Shown: positions 44,661 through 47,740 of the stretch, piece by piece
Numbering within the stretch: position 1 is the stretch's first letter
Layout of the letters: every line of letters starts with the position of its first letter
Source: Ignavibacteria bacterium
GTDB taxonomy: Bacteria > Bacteroidota > Ignavibacteria > Kapaibacteriales > UBA961
Assembly (NCBI GenBank): GCA_947491315.1
Contig: CANLII010000018.1
Location: forward strand, 1 to 47,740
Length of the DNA: 47,740 bases
Direction of reading: 5' to 3'
The notes under the pieces: generated by a model
Seen by the model: the letters and a program-made list of their open reading frames with translations, nothing else
Told to the model about the DNA's origin: nothing
The model's database searches: none
Made by a program: the position numbers and the translations under genes

Positions 44661-45898
44661 GACCAAATCCCGATTTCGGCATCTATCTGCATATTCCATT
44701 CTGCGAAAAGAAATGCGTGTATTGCGATTTTTATTCCCTTGAAAATATGGAGCATAAAGATGTGTTTGTGTCCATACTCAAGAAAGAGATCGCAGAGGGA
44801 GCAAGGAAGTATCAGGACAATCTCAGGCCGGCAACCAGCGTGTTTTTTGGTGGTGGAACGCCATCACTCTTGACGCCCGAACAAATTACATCCATTATGG
44901 AGCAAGTGAGAGCGAATCTTCCCATTCATCCAGATGCGGAAATCACGATGGAATGTAATCCCGGAACAATCACGAAAGAATCACTTGAAGGATACTTGAA
45001 AGCGGGAATCAATCGATTGAGTTTTGGCATACAATCATTCAATCAGGATGAACTCGATTTCCTCCATCGCATTCATTCACCCGAAGAAGGTAAACAAGCC
45101 GTACAGCTCGCTCGGGATGCGGGTTTTGACAATGTTAATATAGATGTGATTTTCGCCCTGCCAAATCAAAGCATCGAGTCATGGCAATCTACATTAGAGC
45201 AAGCAATTGCTTTGAAAACCGAGCATATATCTGCATATAGTTTGATCTTTGAAGAAAAAACACCGCTATTTACCATGCTGCAAAAGGGCTTAGTAAAACC
45301 CCAAGATGAGGAAAAAGATGCCGGCATGTATGCACTTACGATAGAAATGCTAGAGAATGCCGGATATGAGCAATATGAGGTATCGAATTTTGCCAAAAGC
45401 AATCTGCGATGCAATCATAATCGCACCTATTGGCAAGCCAAAGAGTATCTCGCATTTGGTCCATCCGCTCATGGATATATCAATAATACTCGCTATTGGA
45501 ATTTTAGAAATCTCAAGCGCTATTTTGAAGCAGTGCACAAAAATGGTGTCGGTGAAGCAAGCAGGGAAGAACTCAGTCTCACCAATAGACTCTATGAATC
45601 CGCCTTTTTGGGCATTCGATCCGAAGGACTATCAAAAATGAGATTCATGAAGGAATTTGGAATCGATATCATAGAAATCATCAATTCTTCACTCGATTCA
45701 TACATTTTGGATGCATTTCTCATTGTGCAGGTGATTGGTGACGATATTACTATACGGCTTAATTCTCAAGGATTCGCCATTTGCGACGAAATTAGTATCC
45801 GCATTATTACAGCATTGGAGAAAAAAATGGGAACTACATGGGAATCCAAAGGATATGAAGAAGACGAGGAATCACTCATCAATCTTCCCATCATATAG
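44657..45898 (+). CDS. hemW: Radical SAM heme chaperone HemW
   Basis: This is HemW, a radical SAM protein related to coproporphyrinogen oxidase HemN but acting as a heme chaperone. The cluster motif is CEKKCVYCDF: the CxxxCxxC is present and the next position is not Cys, as expected for HemW and not HemN. GGGTPSLL, ECNPGT and NRLSFGIQSFNQDEL follow, and the C-terminal HemN_C-like region begins with AYSLIFEE and FAKSNLRCNHN. It has 413 residues. It sits last in a coupled operon and could deliver heme to respiratory proteins, although it is not near the Ccm genes. Confidence 0.92.
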   Translation: MRPNPDFGIYLHIPFCEKKCVYCDFYSLENMEHKDVFVSILKKEIAEGARKYQDNLRPATSVFFGGGTPSLLTPEQITSIMEQVRANLPIHPDAEITMECNPGTITKESLEGYLKAGINRLSFGIQSFNQDELDFLHRIHSPEEGKQAVQLARDAGFDNVNIDVIFALPNQSIESWQSTLEQAIALKTEHISAYSLIFEEKTPLFTMLQKGLVKPQDEEKDAGMYALTIEMLENAGYEQYEVSNFAKSNLRCNHNRTYWQAKEYLAFGPSAHGYINNTRYWNFRNLKRYFEAVHKNGVGEASREELSLTNRLYESAFLGIRSEGLSKMRFMKEFGIDIIEIINSSLDSYILDAFLIVQVIGDDITIRLNSQGFAICDEISIRIITALEKKMGTTWESKGYEEDEESLINLPII

Positions 45899-45929
45899 GA
45901 AAGTATGCGAGATTTGAAGAAAAAGTCCT

Positions 45930-45937
45930 TATCTTTG
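45930..45937 (+). promoter_or_regulatory. -7 promoter element of rpsF
   Basis: TATCTTTG matches TAnnTTTG and lies 69 nt upstream of the rpsF ATG. No TTG box at the ideal distance. Confidence 0.55.
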
Positions 45938-46005
45938 CGATTCCAAATTCCTGCCCAAACTACAGAGTATTGGGCTGTTTAAAACAACAACCACAGGAGC
46001 ACAGA

Positions 46006-46419
46006 ATGAGCATTCGTCGTTTATACGAGAGCACATTCATCATCAATGCCGCCTTAGAGGATCCTGATGTAGAAGCAGTCATTCGTAGAGTGACCGACTA
46101 TATCGAGAATCATGGTGGTACTTTTGTTGAGATGAACAAGTGGGGCCGTCGTCGCCTTGCTTATCCGATTAAGAAAAAATACAATGGCTATTATGTATAT
46201 ATGGCCCTTGAAGCAGCACCCGAGATATTGCCTTTGGTGGAGCGTTTCTTCAACTTGGAAGAAAATGTACTTCGTCATATGACCCTCGAATTGTCAGAGA
46301 AACTCCGTGAGCATCGCAAAGAGCGTGCACTACTTGCAGGATCAACAATTCCTGCCGAACTTGTAGAGGAAAGCGTTGCGCCTGTGAAAGCTGTTGCGGA
46401 AAACAAAACAGAATTTTGA
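46006..46419 (+). CDS. rpsF: 30S ribosomal protein S6
   Basis: This is ribosomal protein bS6, 137 residues. Core motifs are YESTFIINAALEDPDVE, NKWGRRRLAYPIKKKYNGYYVYM and the FFNLEENVLRHM segment. The C-terminal tail past residue 105 is charged, as is common. ATG 46006 follows an AGGAG site; the longer frame from 45970 is not conserved. In most bacteria rpsR follows; here rplI comes next after 48 bp. Confidence 0.96.
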   Translation: MSIRRLYESTFIINAALEDPDVEAVIRRVTDYIENHGGTFVEMNKWGRRRLAYPIKKKYNGYYVYMALEAAPEILPLVERFFNLEENVLRHMTLELSEKLREHRKERALLAGSTIPAELVEESVAPVKAVAENKTEF

Positions 46420-46467
46420 TTAACCCATTGATACACGAGTTATCACACTCCCGAAAGAGATGAACCT

Positions 46468-46911
46468 ATGAAAATCATTCTTCGTCAAGATGTAGAAAAC
46501 CTGGGAAAAATGGGTGATATCGTGATAGTCAAAGATGGCTATGCACGAAACTATCTCATTCCCAGAAGTTTTGCGTATTATGCATCTCCTTCTTACATCA
46601 AAGTATTTGAAAGTGAGAAGAAGCGCCACATGTCAGAGATGGCACGCAAGAAAGAAGCGTCAGAATTGCTCGCTTCGAAATTATCTGAAATTCAGGTCAG
46701 CGTTCCAATGAAAGTTGGTGAAGAAGGCCGTTTGTTTGGATCAGTTACACCACAAATGATTGCGCATGAACTTGCAGTGATGGGATATGACATTGATCGT
46801 CGTTCCATTATCATTGATGATGCAATTAAGTCATTAGGTGTATTTGATGTGAAAGCAAAATTACATCCTGAAGTGATCGCTACTTTCAAAGTATGGATCA
46901 TCAGCGCATAA
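46468..46911 (+). CDS. rplI: 50S ribosomal protein L9
   Basis: This is ribosomal protein bL9, 147 residues, with the N-terminal domain MKIILRQDVENLGKMGDIV, the NYLIPRSFA segment, the long connecting helix (residues about 45-75), and the C-terminal domain starting GRLFGSVTPQMIA. It is the second gene of the rpsF transcript and is ended by a strong terminator. Confidence 0.97.
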   Translation: MKIILRQDVENLGKMGDIVIVKDGYARNYLIPRSFAYYASPSYIKVFESEKKRHMSEMARKKEASELLASKLSEIQVSVPMKVGEEGRLFGSVTPQMIAHELAVMGYDIDRRSIIIDDAIKSLGVFDVKAKLHPEVIATFKVWIISA

Positions 46912-46936
46912 TTTCACGCTGAAAAAAAGTAGATTT

Positions 46937-46963
46937 GAGCACATCATTTGATGTGCTCTTTTT
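46937..46963 (+). terminator. Rho-independent terminator after rplI
   Basis: A perfect 10-bp stem GAGCACATCA / TGATGTGCTC is followed by TTTTT. Confidence 0.92.
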
Positions 46964-46979
46964 ATTTGGAGATATAGCA

Positions 46980-47740
46980 ATGCAAAGATCATATGAATCA
47001 CTGAAGCAATTGGTTGAGATAGATTCACCGACCGGTTTTACGCATGGTGCCGAAGAATTTGTCATGAATCATCTTCGCGGTATGGGATTGCATCCATATC
47101 AAACACATAAAGGTGCGGTGAAACTTGCATTTGGAGAAAGCCCAACACTTGCAATCGCGGCGCATCTTGATACGCTTGGCGGAATTGTGACGGGAATCAA
47201 GTCAAATGGCAATTTGTCTATTTCTCCCATCGGTGGATTGGGTCTTATCAGTTTTGAAGGCGCTTATGCGCGCATAAGAACAATGGATGATAAAATCTAT
47301 ACAGGGACATTTCTATTGAATAATCCTGCATCTCATGCGAATAAAACAACGGATACCGCTCAGCGATCGATTGAATCCATGCATATTCGTTTGGATGAAG
47401 AAGTAAAGACCAAGAAGGAATGCGAACAATTGGGAATTCGTGTTGGTGATTTTGTGTGTTTTGATCCTCGTTATGAAGAATTGCCCAGTGGATATATCAA
47501 ATCAAGATTCATGGACAATAAAGCTTCTTGTTATGTGCTATTCGCAATCGCTGAGCATCTTGCTTCAAAGAATGTGAATATTCCCATAGAGTTATTCTTC
47601 AGTAATTATGAAGAAGTTGGTCATGGTGGCTCAGGAGGTTATGCCGAATCAGTGAAAGATCTTTTGGTACTTGACATGGGAGTGGTTGGTGATCAATGTG
47701 AGGGAAGTGAAACGCATTGTTCGATCTGCGCAAAAGATTC
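46980..47740 (+). CDS. M42 family metallopeptidase (3' truncated by window edge)
   Basis: This is the N-terminal 253 residues of an M42 aminopeptidase (glutamyl-aminopeptidase/endoglucanase-like family, CelM/FrvX). It begins MQRSYESLKQLVEIDSPTG. The first metal site is AAHLDTLGG and the catalytic/metal region EEVGHGGSGG is seen just before the window end. A middle insertion typical of the PDZ-like/dodecamerisation domain lies at about 70-165. The stop codon is beyond 47740. It is cytoplasmic and probably cleaves short peptides. It follows the rplI terminator by 17 bp with no strong promoter visible. Confidence 0.9.
   Translation, partial: MQRSYESLKQLVEIDSPTGFTHGAEEFVMNHLRGMGLHPYQTHKGAVKLAFGESPTLAIAAHLDTLGGIVTGIKSNGNLSISPIGGLGLISFEGAYARIRTMDDKIYTGTFLLNNPASHANKTTDTAQRSIESMHIRLDEEVKTKKECEQLGIRVGDFVCFDPRYEELPSGYIKSRFMDNKASCYVLFAIAEHLASKNVNIPIELFFSNYEEVGHGGSGGYAESVKDLLVLDMGVVGDQCEGSETHCSICAKD

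Overview
The window carries 38 intact or nearly intact protein genes, one gene cut by the right edge, and two gene remnants. I see no tRNA, rRNA or CRISPR array. The organism looks like a member of the Bacteroidota / Chlorobiota-Ignavibacteriota-Kapaibacteriota (FCB) superphylum. The main evidence is repeated -7 promoter elements matching TAnnTTTG, two of them with a TTG or TTTG box 19-20 nt upstream, which is the sigma factor signature of Bacteroidota relatives. Supporting evidence is an SDR-type threonine dehydrogenase, a CruA/CruP-family flavoprotein of the kind known from green sulfur bacteria and cyanobacteria, and many lipoproteins and TPR proteins. The genus cannot be fixed from sequence reading alone.

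Layout. 1-3780: an MCE/MlaD lipid-transport protein and a TPR-adenylate cyclase, then trmO (convergent) and an FmdB zinc-ribbon protein. 3802-8750: a peptide-binding lipoprotein coupled to a prolyl-oligopeptidase-like hydrolase, then gyrB and a terminator shared with uvrA. 8734-11679: uvrA (minus). 11822-17980: a compact plus-strand run of mutS2, tsaD, an SDR, and a cytochrome c maturation set (CcmC, a 46-residue CcmD-like protein, a CcmE with a CxxxY heme motif, and a second His-rich CcmE-like protein). 17977-20733: CruA/CruP-like flavoprotein and alanine dehydrogenase (minus). 20982-22432: rplS and purM. 22573-25874: ispG, rhomboid protease and pgk (minus).

25946-27293 is a scar. A LysR regulator and a large serine recombinase, both missing their N-terminal parts, meet head to head, and the recombinase frame runs into the 3' end of glmS (27221-29053). 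Then come a fatty-acid desaturase (plus) and a 350-bp cluster of GC-rich palindromes, including a 69-bp element repeated at a 150-bp interval. 30540-34728 is a minus-strand operon (acidic orphan protein, UvrD helicase, glycosyltransferase, HAD phosphatase). 34801-41408 holds a TPR lipoprotein, rpmB, an O-antigen-ligase-like membrane protein, a DUF255 protein and threonine dehydrogenase (all minus). 41542-45898 is a translationally coupled plus-strand operon (NAD(P)HX repair enzyme, COG2509 flavoprotein, HemW). The window ends with rpsF-rplI, with no rpsR between them, and a partial M42 aminopeptidase.

Most of the window is ordinary core genome. The parts most worth a second look are the atypical cytochrome c maturation cluster, the LysR/recombinase junction beside glmS, the palindrome cluster, the CruA/CruP-like gene, the inverted repeat in the ald promoter, and a possible structured RNA between purM and ispG. 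I did not find a clearly new multi-gene defence or mobile system.
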